Assembly (NCBI GenBank): GCA_027924585.1
Contig: BSBM01001138.1
Span: 12,209,001-12,273,000 of the forward strand
Origin: Larix kaempferi
Lineage: Eukaryota; Streptophyta; Pinopsida; Pinales; Pinaceae
Reading direction: 5' to 3'
Length of the DNA: 64,000 nucleotides
Below, piece by piece: positions 21,850 through 34,017 of this stretch (position 1 is the first letter of the stretch; every line of letters begins with the position of its first letter). The notes beneath the pieces are model-generated. The model worked only from the letters and a program-made list of their open reading frames with translations, did no database searches and had not been told where the DNA came from. Position numbers and translations under genes: made by a program.

Positions 21850-23065
21850 TTTACTAGAGCACTGGAGTTTTAAGCAAAGAAGGGCATTCCATCTGACATC
21901 AACATCCTATCAAATAATTAATGGAGGACTTTTTAGAAAGAATTATGATGGGATATTTCTCAGATGTCTTGAGAAAGAGGACGCTGATAAAGTAGTCAAG
22001 GAATTACATGATGGACCTGCTAGAGGACACTACTCCGGAGACACCACGGCTCATAAAATACTCAGAGCTAGTTACTATTGGCCCACTCTATTCAAATATG
22101 CTCATGCTTATGCCCGGAGTTGCGATATATGTCAAAGAAGTACCAGTAGATTGCCGAAAGCAGTAGTACCATTGCAGCCAGTTATTATCTCTGAACCATT
22201 TGAGAAATGGGGGATAGATGTTATTGGAGAGATAAATCCGAACTCTTCGCTACAGAACCGGTATATTTTACGGCTACGGATTATTTCACCCGGTGGACAG
22301 AAGTTGTTCCGTTGCGCAAAATGAATGAAGACGCAGTTATCAAGGTCTTGGAAGAGAACATCATAACCAGGTTTGGGGTTCCAATTTCCCTAGTCTTTGA
22401 TAATGCAACTTATTTTTCATCTATGAAATTAAATGAATTTGTTTATGAGAAAGGAATTAAATTGCATTATTCGGCTAATCACTACCCCCAGGGAATTGGT
22501 CTGGCTGAATCCACAAACAAAAACCTTATCCGAATTCTCAAGAAAACCGTCATTGAAAATCGGAGAAGTTGGCATATCGCCCTCCTAAACGCTTTATGGG
22601 CAGAGAGAGATACCCTGGAGAATGCCTTAGGAGCTTCCTCGTACACTCTAGTCTATGGTAAGGAATCCATGCTCCCTCCGAACATATTACTCCCATCCTT
22701 ACAATTAGCCCAAGCCTCTCGAGGTTCCAGTAGCCCAGTCCGAAAATCACAAATTGATACCATGCTAAAGCTTGAAGAGTCACGACAAAAAGCCAAAGAT
22801 AGATTCCACCAACACCAAGACATTGTCAAGAGGTGGTTTGATAAGTAGAAATCTGGCAAGAGGAGTTTTGAAGTAGGTGACTTAGTTCTGAAGTGGGATC
22901 ACTCACATGATGGTAAGGGAATGCATACAAAGTTTCAACAATTATGGCTTGTCCCTTACCAAATTTCTGAAAAGCTTGGCCCATCGACGTACAAACTGAA
23001 AGACTTACAAGGGGAGGAATAGAACCTCCCTGTCAATGGCCTTTCCTTAAAGCAGTACTTCACGT
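21850..23065 (+). pseudogene. Integrase, broken
   Basis: Integrase inserts the cDNA into host DNA. The HHCC zinc domain is readable at about 21990-22140 (KELHDGPARGHYSG, then SCDICQRS). The DDE core follows: first Asp in WGIDVIGE (22210-22232), second in LVFDNATYFSS (22390-22424), and Glu in GIGLAESTNKNLI (22495-22535). A frameshift near 22235 separates the first Asp from the rest. The C-terminal domain (FEVGDLVLKWDH, LGPSTYKLKDLQG) runs to about 23065 and carries stops at 22848 and 23022. No chromodomain is seen, in keeping with a Tat/Athila-type element. Confidence 0.87.
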
Positions 23066-24216
23066 AGTTTGTGGGACACTTTTGTACATAAATAAACACT
23101 TTTGTTTTGCTAGGTTTACCTTTTCCTTTTGTTTTGTTTCAAGTTGTTTTTTTCTTTCTCTTAGATTCTTTAGTCTGTTTTGTCTGAGTTTTTTCTTTTG
23201 ACCTTTACCCTATTCTTTTTGTTTGATTCTTTTTAATAAACCCTAGCCCAACTTCTTGCTGTAGTTGAGGGATAGGGCTTTGAGCAAATCACAAAATCTG
23301 AAAGGCCGGAATCCACTTATAAAGAAAATTTCTCTGTGTGACTTTGCTTTTGCTAACTAGTTTCCAGAGTGGAGAGATCCTTTCTACTCATACTTGTGTC
23401 AAGATAACCCCTATTAAGTAACTGAGATTTATGATTTCCTTGTTACTATCTTGGGGCTCCATTCACTCTCACATTTAATGTCCGTCTCAGGATGTTCACT
23501 ACAATGGACCCAAGGAGAGGAAGCACATCTCACATATGTATGGTATTTAAAATGATCCCATGCTGCAAATCAAAAGCCAAAAGAGCTTATATCAATGAGT
23601 CTGTTTTCCAGAATTTCTCACCTCCATAAAGCATGGTTGAGAAAAACAAAGCCATAAATTCTAATCTCCATTAAAGCATCGTTGAGAAAAGCAAAAGACA
23701 TTCAATCAAGGAAGTTTCTCTAATTGTCAGCCCAACAAAGTTCTTCTCCGTCTGTGAACATGATAGTAAAAAAAATCTCTTGCTCACACAAAAGGACATT
23801 ATGGATTGAAGAACTTAAATCAAATGTTCAAGATTGAAGAAAGTTATTATGGAAGGCTCAAACGACAAAAGTCGTAAATAAAGAAAGTATCTCAAAGGGA
23901 TGCTAACAACATGGGAATGAGGAACAAACGAATATGTCTGTGGGATGTTGTTACGATCCTATGGAGTCCGATTTTAGGGGACATCTGAAAGATAGATTTT
24001 AAAATGAACTTCACACTTTGGCCCTGAGAGAGTTGTAGAGAAGTCTAATTCAAAGTTTCCTTTTCCCCAATGACCATTATGATGAAAGGGATCACTCCCT
24101 TTGCAGAAACTGGAATGGATGAGCAATTTGTTACATATGGGGCCATCAACTCGTAAGTTTTCTGACCTTGGAAAGAGATTTTTTCAGAGATCTGTGTTCA
24201 CTGGCGAATCACCAAT
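23066..24216 (+). other. 3' untranslated interior of the gypsy element
   Basis: About 1.15 kb without a usable frame separates integrase from the 3' LTR. A motif CATTAAAGCATCGTTGAGAAAA recurs imperfectly (23625-23690). A purine-rich stretch GGAAAGAGA lies at 24172-24180, about 37 bp before the LTR; no tract directly abuts the LTR start, so the polypurine tract is uncertain. Confidence 0.55.
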
Positions 24217-26125
24217 TGTTGCTACTGCAACCTGATCCTCATAATTTTCTGAAAATTATAGGGCCCCTCCTTTTATTTTTAGAGAGTTTTGTGGTCTCTT
24301 GAAAGTTTGTTTGTGACCTTCTAAGTTGTCCCTTTCCTTTCCTCCAAAAGAAGTTGTTTTTGTGACTAAGGCAATTTTTCAAGTTTTTTCCCACAAGGCT
24401 AGTCGCAGCTTTTATGCCTATTTTCACCAACCAGTCGCAGTATTTATCTTTACCTTCGTCGACCGTTGCGCAGGTTTTAGGTCTAACTTCGCCGACCGTT
24501 GTGCATGTTTTTGTCTCATCTTTCGCCGATCGATCGCTTCTAAAAGGACTTTGTCTTGTGTTTTGGTCACAGAGTTTAACGTTATTTGCACCGACCTTTG
24601 CGTCGAAAGTGAGCTTATCTCCGCCGAACAATCGCATTGCTCGACACTAACTTGGTCGACTGGTTGAAGTTTTTTTTTTTATCCCTTCGTAGAGTCGCGT
24701 CGCATTTCCCGGGCGTATTTTGTAATTTCAACCTCGCCGACTGTTGTGTCAGAGGTGAGATTACCCTCGCCGACCTTTGCGCTGGAAGTAAACTTATCAT
24801 CCTCGACCGTCGCTTTTCCAAGAGTCTTGTTCCTCCCCTCGTTGCAGCTTTTAAGCTCGTTTCGATCGATCATTGCACATGAGTTAGGGTTAAGTCGTCG
24901 ATTGTTGCGCAGGAGTTAGGGTTAAGTCGTCGATCGTTGCACAGGAGTTAGATTTAAATCGCTGACCATCGACGCAGTCTTTTTTGGGAAAACAGAAGGG
25001 TGTGTAGGTGGAGTTTTTAATTTTGCTCCATGCAAATTTATTGGTTGTTTCATTGAGCCCCATGCACATTAAAAAACCCAACTGCCAATCCATGTGCATT
25101 TAGTGCTCGGCATATATATATATATAATGGAGTTGGTGGTCTTTTCCCCACCTTTTGCATTGTTAGAGAAGCACCGTTTTGCGTCATTGGAAGCACCAGT
25201 TTGTCGCCAATCAAGCTCATGCATTTTTCCACAGCAAGCCTCTCCAGTGCTGACAGGTAGGTCCTTGAGCCCATCTCGTTTGCTTTTTCCATTTGGAACC
25301 TCATTTTAGCACTCAGTTGTGGCTGTAAAACTGTTTATTGGTTTCTTTTAAAGCCAGGCCCGTGTTGTCTTTCATAGCACTAAAAAGGCACTTTCTTCCC
25401 GGCTGGTTTTACCCGTACCTGGTATCCCTGTCAGAGTGAGTTGCATGGTCAGGCATGGTCCGTCGCTGCCTTTTACTCCATTTTTTGTCATTTTGGAACC
25501 CTGTACCCACTAGGAAGATCCATGTCTTTAGCATGGTAGGCGTACTGTCAATAGACTTCGCCCGAGCCCCGACTAACACATCGTCTGTTATCTCAGTCGA
25601 GTCATTTTGGACCAAGAAGAGTTGCACCATAACCACTTTACGTTGCTTCTCCACGTGCACATACACATTTGCTTCTTTCCATATCGGTTAATTTTTAGTT
25701 GCTTGTGTGGTTGTTTCCATTTTCTTGAGAAGACTTCATCCTCACTTTTAATTGGTTGCTTAAAAGATAAACTTGCGATGAATGGTTTTGTTTGAAACAT
25801 TGTCTTATTCCATGACATAAACATTTCACCTTTTGAAATTCTAAAATGATGCTGACGGAACTTGCTTACTCATTGATAATGATACGATAATGTTAAATGA
25901 CAGCTAGCGACACTCGTTTTATGTTTAAATCGCACTCTTTAAACTATCGCATGGATGATTCTTTTTGTTTGTCCTCATCATTTTCAACCTAAATGGCCAT
26001 TTGTAATTGGAATCTAACATTCATGTCAATTCAAGTTCTACTTTAATATCATGAATAGGAACACTGTATTGCTCACAAACAAAGAAATCCCTCATTTGTC
26101 CTTTCATTGTCATCATAGGACTAAT

Positions 26126-29100
26126 ATGCATAGGCGATCTTTCAGAAAGAAAGCCAAGTTAGCTAAGTCAGACTCAGACGTGGAAATCCTCGTAGACACC
26201 TCACTTGAGATGATGTTCAGCGACACAAAAGCTATCACAGGAGCTTCCCCATAATATCAATGGGGCGAGCTCTACAGAACTATAGAAGACCAAAACTTCC
26301 CTGGAAGAACTAATGGTTTACAAGAACATAAAGAAGTCTAGTCTCCACAAAGCAACAACCCGCCTTGAGTTGTTCCCATATTCTGAGGTCATTGGTTGGA
26401 TCCTACCCCAGGAGAATACTGACACCAAATTCATCACAGATATTGACAGGATGAGTCTTGCATATTTTGCACCAGAACATATCACGGCAGCATACAAACT
26501 ACCATACCCTAAGACCCTACTGAATGATGAATGGATAACCGGGCTGAAGATAGACCCTTTGGAGTATGCAAGAAAGATGACAATTGTTATGAGGCAAATA
26601 AGGCAAAGAAACAATGGAGAGTATGAGAGCCATCTTCTAAGGACTCCATAGAGGCTCATCGCCCTGATGTTGAGTCGAGTTTTCGGCATACCCAATGGAA
26701 ACATATATAAACTCAGTTTGGTGCCGGTGATGTCCCATGTGGCCACTCAGGGTGCAATATTCAACTGGGATGATATTATCTCGGATTACATGGCTTCACA
26801 TATAACCACTGCCCAGGGAGGACTGACCCAAAACAAGGCCTATTTCTTCATGTCCTCTTATTTGGTGGACTGCTTACTCGTCAAGCACCCTTTCCTTGAT
26901 CTGGGATGCATCTGGAAGAGAAAAGAGTCTCCCCTCCATGTAGCTTATCAGATAATGTGGGCACACAAGTATGCAAGCTACTATACTCAAATCTGTGAAA
27001 AGTTCATCATGCCCCTATATCAACTACTCTTTAAGGAAGAACCAAACTGCCTATCCAAGAATGCTATGCCAATCATAGAAACATTCAGATATTACTACTT
27101 CTCTATGGAAGGGACATACTTTAGAATGTATGGAGGGAGTCGTGCCCCATCCCTGTTGCCCTGATATGCCACAGATTACATTGTGCATAAAGACGTTGTA
27201 AGGCAAATCTTTATTGATGGAGTTAATAGAATGCTCAGTGATAAGAAGAAGGCTGCATACCCGCCGATGCCATTCACCATTGGAGCATATCAGCTCCCCA
27301 AGGTAAAGGATGGCATAGAGTTTGCTCAGGACTTAGAGGCCTTCCATTTTGGAACAAAGATCTTTAGGAAGAATGACCCTGAAGGAAATGTTGCTGCTCA
27401 CTGTAATAAACTCAAGGTCACTTTTGAGTACATGCACCTTTTTGACAAAGATGAAGAATTCTTTCAAAGTGCCAAAAATATGACCGAGTTGGGAAAACGC
27501 TACCGCCCTAAAGGTAGAGCCAGTTCTAGTTCCAAACCTGTTGGGTTAATGCAAAAGGAATAGGAGGAGAAGCAGCGCCAAGAGGCAATTGTAGCGCAAC
27601 TACAGGAGGCCGAGAAGAAGAAAAAAGAGGAGGCAGATAGACTCCAAGAAGAAGAAGCAGAAAGGCTTCAAAAAGAAGAAGAAGAAAAGCAGCAGAAACA
27701 AGCAGAAGCTGCTAGAATTTAGCAAAAGCAAGCTGCAAAGATGAAGAAAGAACATGATGAGAGAATTAAAAAGGAAGAAGCTGAGAAAATAAACAGGGAA
27801 GAGGCTCAAAAGATACGACAAATAAGGGAGAAAGCGAAAAAGGAAGTAGTAGAACTACAGAGGCAGAAAGAAGAGGCAGAGAAGCCCAAAGAAGATGTGG
27901 ATCAAGGGGGCTTAGGAACAAAAGATATGGACTTAGATGCATTAACGACAACTTTTGAAGGACTTGTCTCAGCTCAAGAAATCCCTATCACCCCATACAA
28001 CCCCTCGAAGCAATGCCTAGTTTCAAAGATGGATTCCATCTTTTTCAATTCAAGGATGAAAGCTATCATGAGTAGATCGAAAAAGAGGATGAAAACTGGA
28101 GACGACCGAGAAGAAGTCAGAATAACTCAAGTTCCACTTTTTCAAGGGACCAACAACGATCCTCAGTTCACGGCAGCATGCAATGTGGCTTCAGCTCAAG
28201 CAAGTGTCGATAATGTAAATCTGCTAGTGGAAGAGGTCAGAAAATACAAGGACACCTGCTTCAAGGTTAAAGATAATCTTTTGAATGAGGTGCACCAGGG
28301 AAATGAGTTGAATAGGAAATATAGCGAGCTTCAAGACGAAAAGGAAGAGATATCTTCGCAGACCCAGAATCTTGAGGAGGAAAAGAATGCTCTAGATGTG
28401 CAACTAGCAATCGTAGAAGGCAAAAAGAAAGGGTTAGAAGCCCGCATACAACAGTTGGAATAGCATGAATCCAACAACAAGCAGCAGATCAAGTTCTACA
28501 AGCCTCAGTTCAAAAGGATGACAAAGGAAAAGGATCAACTGTTAGAGCAATTAAAGGATGCAAATGAGAAGAAACAAGATCTAACCGCATTCCATGAGTA
28601 AGCATGCGATATGCTGAAGAAAGTTCATCAATCACTAGAGCTGATCACGTAGGAGGTGTGTAAGGTAAAGGGAATGATTGCAAGGATGAAGGTAATTGAA
28701 GCTAATACGTCAAGACTCAAGAGCAAGTATGTACGCAACTTAGAAGAAATCAATAGACAGCTTGAGTGGAGAAAAGGGAAATCGGGATTCCCAGGGCACC
28801 TACCTATCAAGTTCGCAGATGATTCAGATCTGGATATAGGACTCCTTGAATTTTGTAGAGACTGTGGTACAAAGATAATTATTGGAGTCTAGAAAAATAT
28901 CGGGAAATGTATCGACTTCTACTCGAAGGTCCGGGATACCCACGAGAAATATCATATGGTTTTGTCTCAAACCATAGATGATTTTCCTGACAGAGCGCAA
29001 CATTTGTCAGACCTGTAGGGAGACCTGGATTCAGAAATAACATACTTGAGGAAGATAGATGTCCAGACACCGGAAGACCTCCACCGTTCTATTGGGTAGA

Positions 29101-29348
29101 CTTCTATCCATGCTTATTTTATGGAAGACACCGCCCAGGAAACAGTAGCAAGAGCAGCTAACATTAAATTAGATTGGCGTAAGCATGAAATATCATTGAA
29201 GATGATGATTTCTGCGCGGGGCAATTTTATCTTACAAGAAATCATCCAATGGACTAGCTACATTGTTGAAGTGGACAAACCTGCTGAAGTGGACGGGTCA
29301 GCTGAAGTAGAAAGGCCAGCTGAGTCAGCAGGACTAGCTGGGAATTAA
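26126..29348 (+). pseudogene. LTR-encoded long ORF, copy in the 3' LTR (uninterrupted by other elements)
   Basis: This is the better copy for reading the protein. It starts MHRRSFRKKAKLAKSDSDVE and has a small deletion near 26290. It then runs through the globular half: KIDPLEYARKMTIVMRQIRQ, RVFGIPNGNIYKLSLVPVMS, FNWDDIISDYMASH, FFMSSYLVDCLLVKHPF and HVAYQIMWAHKYASYYTQIC. At 27500-27560 a Ser-rich linker leads to a very long charged coiled coil (27570-28640) and a C-terminal domain (28656-29200). It ends in repeats of the type EVDKPAEVDGSAEVERPAE. Stops lie at about 26252, 26650, 27163, 27563, 27721, 28461, 28600, 28650 and 28890. About 1,074 codons in all. I do not recognise the protein. Its match to the 5' LTR copy in frame suggests it was coding before decay. 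Confidence 0.7.
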
Positions 29349-29512
29349 ATTTGTTTTTATTGTAAAATTAGAAAAGACAGCTGGAGACTGTTATATTGTA
29401 TAAATGTTTAAAAAATAGCTGGAAATTACTTTTGTCTCATTTAGGCACTAGAAGACAAACTTTTCTATTTCCCTAGGGTTAGGGTATGAGAAGAGACAAA
29501 TTTTGTAAAAGT

Positions 29513-29605
29513 TATAAATAGAAGAAGAGAATTGAAGAGAAGGACTTTTGGCAGGTGAAGGGACTGACTTGTTCTATATGTGAATTATTTTGCTACATTA
29601 ATAAA
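29513..29605 (+). promoter_or_regulatory. Likely core promoter and poly(A) signal of the 3' LTR
   Basis: TATAAATA at 29513-29520 and AATAAA at 29600-29605 match the pair in the 5' LTR at the same spacing (87 bp). In the 3' LTR the AATAAA would end the element RNA, placing the LTR ORF just upstream, in U3. Confidence 0.5.
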
Positions 29606-30200
29606 GAAGGACCTATTTTGCCTAGGAAAAGCTAGCAGTGAGTTTTGCTTGGGATATGTTGGATATCTACTGAATTATTTCTGCATCTTTCATACATATA
29701 CTATGAGATCGTTCCAGACTATTCTGAATTAATTCTGTGTTATGAATGCTCTCATTTCTTGTGCAAATATTCTATGTTAAATGAGTAATGGAATGTTTTA
29801 ATTCTGTCAAAGCTATCTTTGATATCTTTTACTTTCAGCTGCAAATGCATCTATGTTATTAAACAGCTACCTGTGAGATTCTTGGGTGTATTTCCAGTCT
29901 ATTACTCATATTTCAGTTTTGCTCCCTGGACGGATAGATTAATTAGCTTAGATAATTTTAGATCAGATTTGTTTTAATTGCATGCATTTAGATAGAGCAC
30001 TTGCATATCATCTTTAAACATAAAATACATAAACGGTGGCTCGGGCCGCAACCGGTGAAAGGAAACGAATCTTTAAGTCTTATATGGTAGCTGGGCCGAT
30101 GGATTCCCCACACCAAACAGTGAGCGATCTAATTGGGCTTGCTTACCGGGGAGAATCCCTTGCTGATTGATTCTACGATTTTCAAGGGATCAACAGGTAT

Positions 30201-31099
30201 GTTAGTAAATAGAATTGTATGAACAAAGTAAATGATTGAATTTACAGGAAAATATCTTTAAGCCTATTGTAATCTATTACTTGGAGATTTGTGAAGTTGG
30301 ATAGCTCTTCTCTTAGGTTTTATGCGGAGAAACCTTTAGCCGGAAGAAAAATGAATCCAAATGTTGTTGAGGCATAAGAACTATCCTTCAATTGAGTTCC
30401 CCGACTGTCCCTAGTTTCAGATTATTCTTCTTTTCACTCTACTAAGACGAGGAGATATCCTTCGAAAAAACAACAATGTCAAATGCATTTAAACATGGTT
30501 CAAGTTCAAACCCGATTCCAACACATAGAGCAGAGACCCTCTCCCCAAACCCTACCAAACACAATTTTGAAATGACTCAATAAGCCTAAGAAACTCGCTA
30601 GATGATTGCACTCTTGAGGAAAGATGACAAGACTGATAGTATTGTCTCAGTATTGAGCTTTTAATACAGAGTGTACAATCTCCTTGTAGAGAAAGAAAAT
30701 TAACAAGTGGAATAGTGATTCAGCTATTGTATTAAATCCCACTAAGGAATTCATACATGAACTCTGGAAAATATTTACCCTCAAAACTCCTTTTAACTTT
30801 CGAGTTGCAACCCATGCCAAGGCTGATAATTATTTTTTCCACGAATAGATAGCTACACTTGATATTCATTATAAATCAAAGTATTCATATATTGTCTGAA
30901 AAACTTTCAATCCCTTCATACTATAATCTATCAACCTCAGATGCATATATCACTTACAAACTCCTCCAGGCTATTTAAATATCGATCTTAGAGGCCTGTA
31001 ACAGGGTTTCAATACAGTTATGCCCGATACAGTCCAATTTATCCCCAAGGCAACAAATATAAACCAAAAAGATATAGTAAAAGACCAACATATATGTAA
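30201..31099. other. Spacer, no gene seen
   Basis: This is the right-hand continuation of the gypsy target site. It is AT-rich with no long open frame and no repeat structure that I could pair within the window. Confidence 0.4.
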
Positions 31100-31720
31100 C
31101 TATTCGGCCTCATACTTCTTACGAACACGGTGCATACTAGCTAATACTAAAAAAGGAAGGTCGCCTTGAGCTGTGAGATGGCTATCAAAAAATTCTACGT
31201 AAATTCTTTTCCCTTCCTCGCATCCCAGAGAACATTTTGATAGTGAATCTGCAGCAGAGTTGAAGGTGTGAAACACATGGTAAAAAGATATGTGTTGGAA
31301 GGCTGAAATCAGAGATCTTGCCTTCGTTTTCCACCAGGAGTGTTCTAAAACATTTAGACTGCCAGCATTATTGGCCCACTGAATATTGATATTGGAGTCT
31401 CCCATCATCAGAAGAGTGTTGACATCCTTAGAACGTGCAAAAGTCAACAGTCCGATTAATGCCAGAAGTTCACTGCGGTTGTTTGTTCCAAGATAAGTGA
31501 GACCATTTTCCAAGGAGTCAACAACATAAGGCAAACTAGCTTGGAGCTGATGGATAAAGTCTTCATCTAACCCTGTAACAAGTAGAATATATTTCGCATT
31601 TTTTGTTTCCATACCAGAAGAAGAAGATAAAATTGTATAGTCTGCACCACTCTTAACACTGTGGCAAGCTACAATATCAGTTGTTAAAGTAGTTGCCACA
31701 TTTAAGAAGAAGGTACACAA
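31100..31720 (-). pseudogene. Orphan RNase H-like fragment
   Basis: A 206-residue minus-strand frame holds the second half of an RNase H fold as in non-LTR retrotransposons and plant RVT_3-type proteins. TNNRSELLALIGLLTFARSK gives the Glu helix, LLMMGDSNINIQWANN the Asp strand, and HTFNSAADSLSKCSLG the final Asp helix. The first strand, with its DG motif, is missing, and the N-terminal 70 residues do not look like RNase H. No RT or endonuclease is found upstream (above 31720), so it is a dead fragment of a LINE-type element or a retained domain of another gene. It has no internal stops, which is unusual in this window. Confidence 0.6.
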
Positions 31721-31768
31721 ATCATATTATATAATTTAAACAAAAATACAAAGTTTTTATTACTAAAC

Positions 31769-31957
31769 AAATCATGGAATGTCTTTAAGAGTAAACATTT
31801 ACATGTATCCTATAGTTATCGTGGTGCTTAGAATCCTTGAAATTTTAATTACTAACTCTCAAGGAAATCATGGAATGTCTTTAAGAGTAAACATTCACAT
31901 GTATCCTATAGTTATAGTGGTTCTTAGAATCCTTGAAATTTTAATTACTAACTCTTA
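31769..31957. repeat. 96-bp tandem duplication
   Basis: Two adjacent copies begin AAATCATGGAATGTCTTTAA at 31769 and 31865 and differ at only a few positions. It is non-coding and recent compared with most repeats here. Confidence 0.85.
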
Positions 31958-31959
31958 AT

Positions 31960-34010
31960 GAATTGAATTAAGATAATTACATTAAAGTTAAATATAGTTA
32001 TAGTCTATTTAATATTAATGGATATTTTTTAAATAGAACTATTAAGGCCACTTTTGATATTTACACAATCTTTTATATTTTTAAAAAATAAAAATAATAA
32101 TAAAAATTTGTATTTATAATGAATTTAAAAGTGATTTTTTATTATCAATAAGCCTATGCTAAAATAGGAATGGAAAGCTCCTGCTTTTTTCATTATATGG
32201 AAGATTTGGTTGAATATGAATGATTATATATTAAAAAATAAAAGGAATAAGGAGGGACAAGTAGCAAGTTCTTTGCTTGGACCATGATGCAAGAAGCAAT
32301 TTGAAAGGAGTACGTTTATTTTTATGAAATTAGTTTTCATTATAAAGAAAAGGTAAGGACAAGTCAAATAAAGAAACACTGATTTAGATATTGAAGAAAA
32401 GCTATGGTTACATAATTTTTTTAGAGTATACATAGAAAAGCAACCATGGGCAAAGCTAAGGGGAAAGAAAAAGGTAATTTGGTTTTTTATAGTAAAGTCG
32501 TTAAATTTGGATAATGGATCAAGAAACAAAAATATCATATATTGTCCTTTGACAGGTATCAAAGAATAATCCAAGGTTAGTAAGCCTTGACTAGGAAGGA
32601 AAAGTGAAGCAATACTATTCATGAGAATTGGGAGAAATCTCAAATAACCAAGCAAAAGCCCTGGCTCTTTGGCAAGGTCTATTACAAGTAATACATAATA
32701 ACATTACATAGTAACATGAGGCAAATGATTATAGTGAAAAATTCAAAGATAGTTATTCGTACATAATCTCCAAAAAGATGCCAACAGATGGCCCTCTATC
32801 TAGAATAATAAGGAAAATCTTACAATTGCTCTCAGAATTTGAAAATGCAAAGATTTATCATGTACACTCAAACTGATAGATACGCAAATGTGGCATTAAT
32901 TTGGATCAGGGCAAACAAAGGATCTGCGGGGAAGAAGCAGGTTTTTGTCATATCCCACAACTTTATAGAGGTTAAAAACCCAAAGAAGAGGCTCTTTATT
33001 GCTGATATTGGAACACGAGCTTCAGACTCCAGGTGGTAGGTGAAACTAATGCATTTGAATGCTAATCAAAAGCTAAGATTATTTTGTATCAATGAGAATT
33101 ATTGATATTTGGATTGATCATTTGATGGAGAGCTTAAGCATGAGAAGAGGCAGGAACAAGCAATCACCTACGTGAATCTGATAGGCAATATGATGAATCT
33201 GGTACGAGGAAATCAGTGCCGAATTGCCGAGGAAATTATGGATGATTCTAGATGTTCTATCAATTTTGATTTTCCTGGGTGATTTCAACGTATGGTATGC
33301 TCTGTATTGGAATTGACATTCTTTTCATAGACAACCTGAGAATTGTTTTGAAAGTTGGTGCAATGTGAAAGTGAGACAAGGAGCGATGTTCGTGACTATC
33401 ATTTCTTCGTGAAGCCTGGTGATAGTGTTGATACTTCCTGGTCAAGCAGCAGTCCAAGTTGTTGGGTTAATAGTTGAGTGCCTCTTCAGTAGCTTGTTTT
33501 ATGAAATATTTTGTGAAAATATTGATGTCGAATGTCATCTCAGCGATCTCATCCTCGTCACCAATTGTGTTGTCTGGTATTTCCACCCTTGGAATGCTAT
33601 ATAACTGAGAATTATTTTGAGGTTATGTATCTTATTTAGATACTTTACTTTTTATTTTTAATACAAAGTAAAAAGTAAATATGAGACTTTAGAGTGTTTG
33701 TCTAGTAATAAAATGCCATAAACAAAAAAGAATAAAAAAATAAATATGAGACTTAAACTAGAGACTTTAGAGCTTAGGATTAGGTGCCTTAGGTATTGTA
33801 CTGAAGGAGTTATTCAAGGAGAGGTTTGCACTTCAAAAGATTTGATCCCTCTCAGAGCTTGATAAAGCCTAGAATTTGGATCTAGGCTGGTAGTAACAAC
33901 AGCTAGAGTGTAGAGAATAAATAGAATAATAAGGATATAGTTGGTCATATTGCTGTCCTCCTAAGCTAGGGTCTATAATCAAATTTTATAATTCTGGAAG
34001 TTTTTGCACC
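31960..34010. other. Spacer, no gene seen
   Basis: AT-rich sequence with only short, unrecognised frames (for example 32224-32655 minus and 32839-33039 plus) that show no motif. I do not call genes here. Confidence 0.4.
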
Positions 34011-34017
34011 TAGCCTC

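Larger units (their letters stand above)
10116..30195 (+). mobile_element. Giant-LTR Ty3/gypsy (Tat/Ogre- or Athila-like) retrotransposon, 20,080 bp
   Basis: The element is bounded by a perfect 5-bp target duplication, GGTAT, at 10111-10115 and 30196-30200. Its LTRs both start TGTTGCT and end ATCAACA, and span 6,851 bp (5') and 5,979 bp (3'). The interior (16967-24216) has a PBS, gag, protease, an extra RNase H-like domain, RT/RNase H and integrase, all carrying stops. Each LTR carries the same ORF of about 1,070 codons. By eye I counted about 16 differences in roughly 195 aligned LTR bases near the ORF start (about 8%), so the insertion is old. The integrase-last order and RT/integrase motifs place it in Ty3/gypsy; the finer lineage is my inference. 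Confidence 0.92.
24217..30195 (+). repeat. 3' LTR of the gypsy element (5,979 bp)
   Basis: It starts TGTTGCTACTGCAACC and ends GGGATCAACA, followed by the GGTAT duplication. It has the same layout as the 5' LTR but without the nested solo LTR. It preserves the CGACCGTTGCGC-rich zone, the 32-bp repeats, a shorter TA run (25110-25125), the candidate intron, the long ORF, and the TATA/AATAAA pair. Confidence 0.92.
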
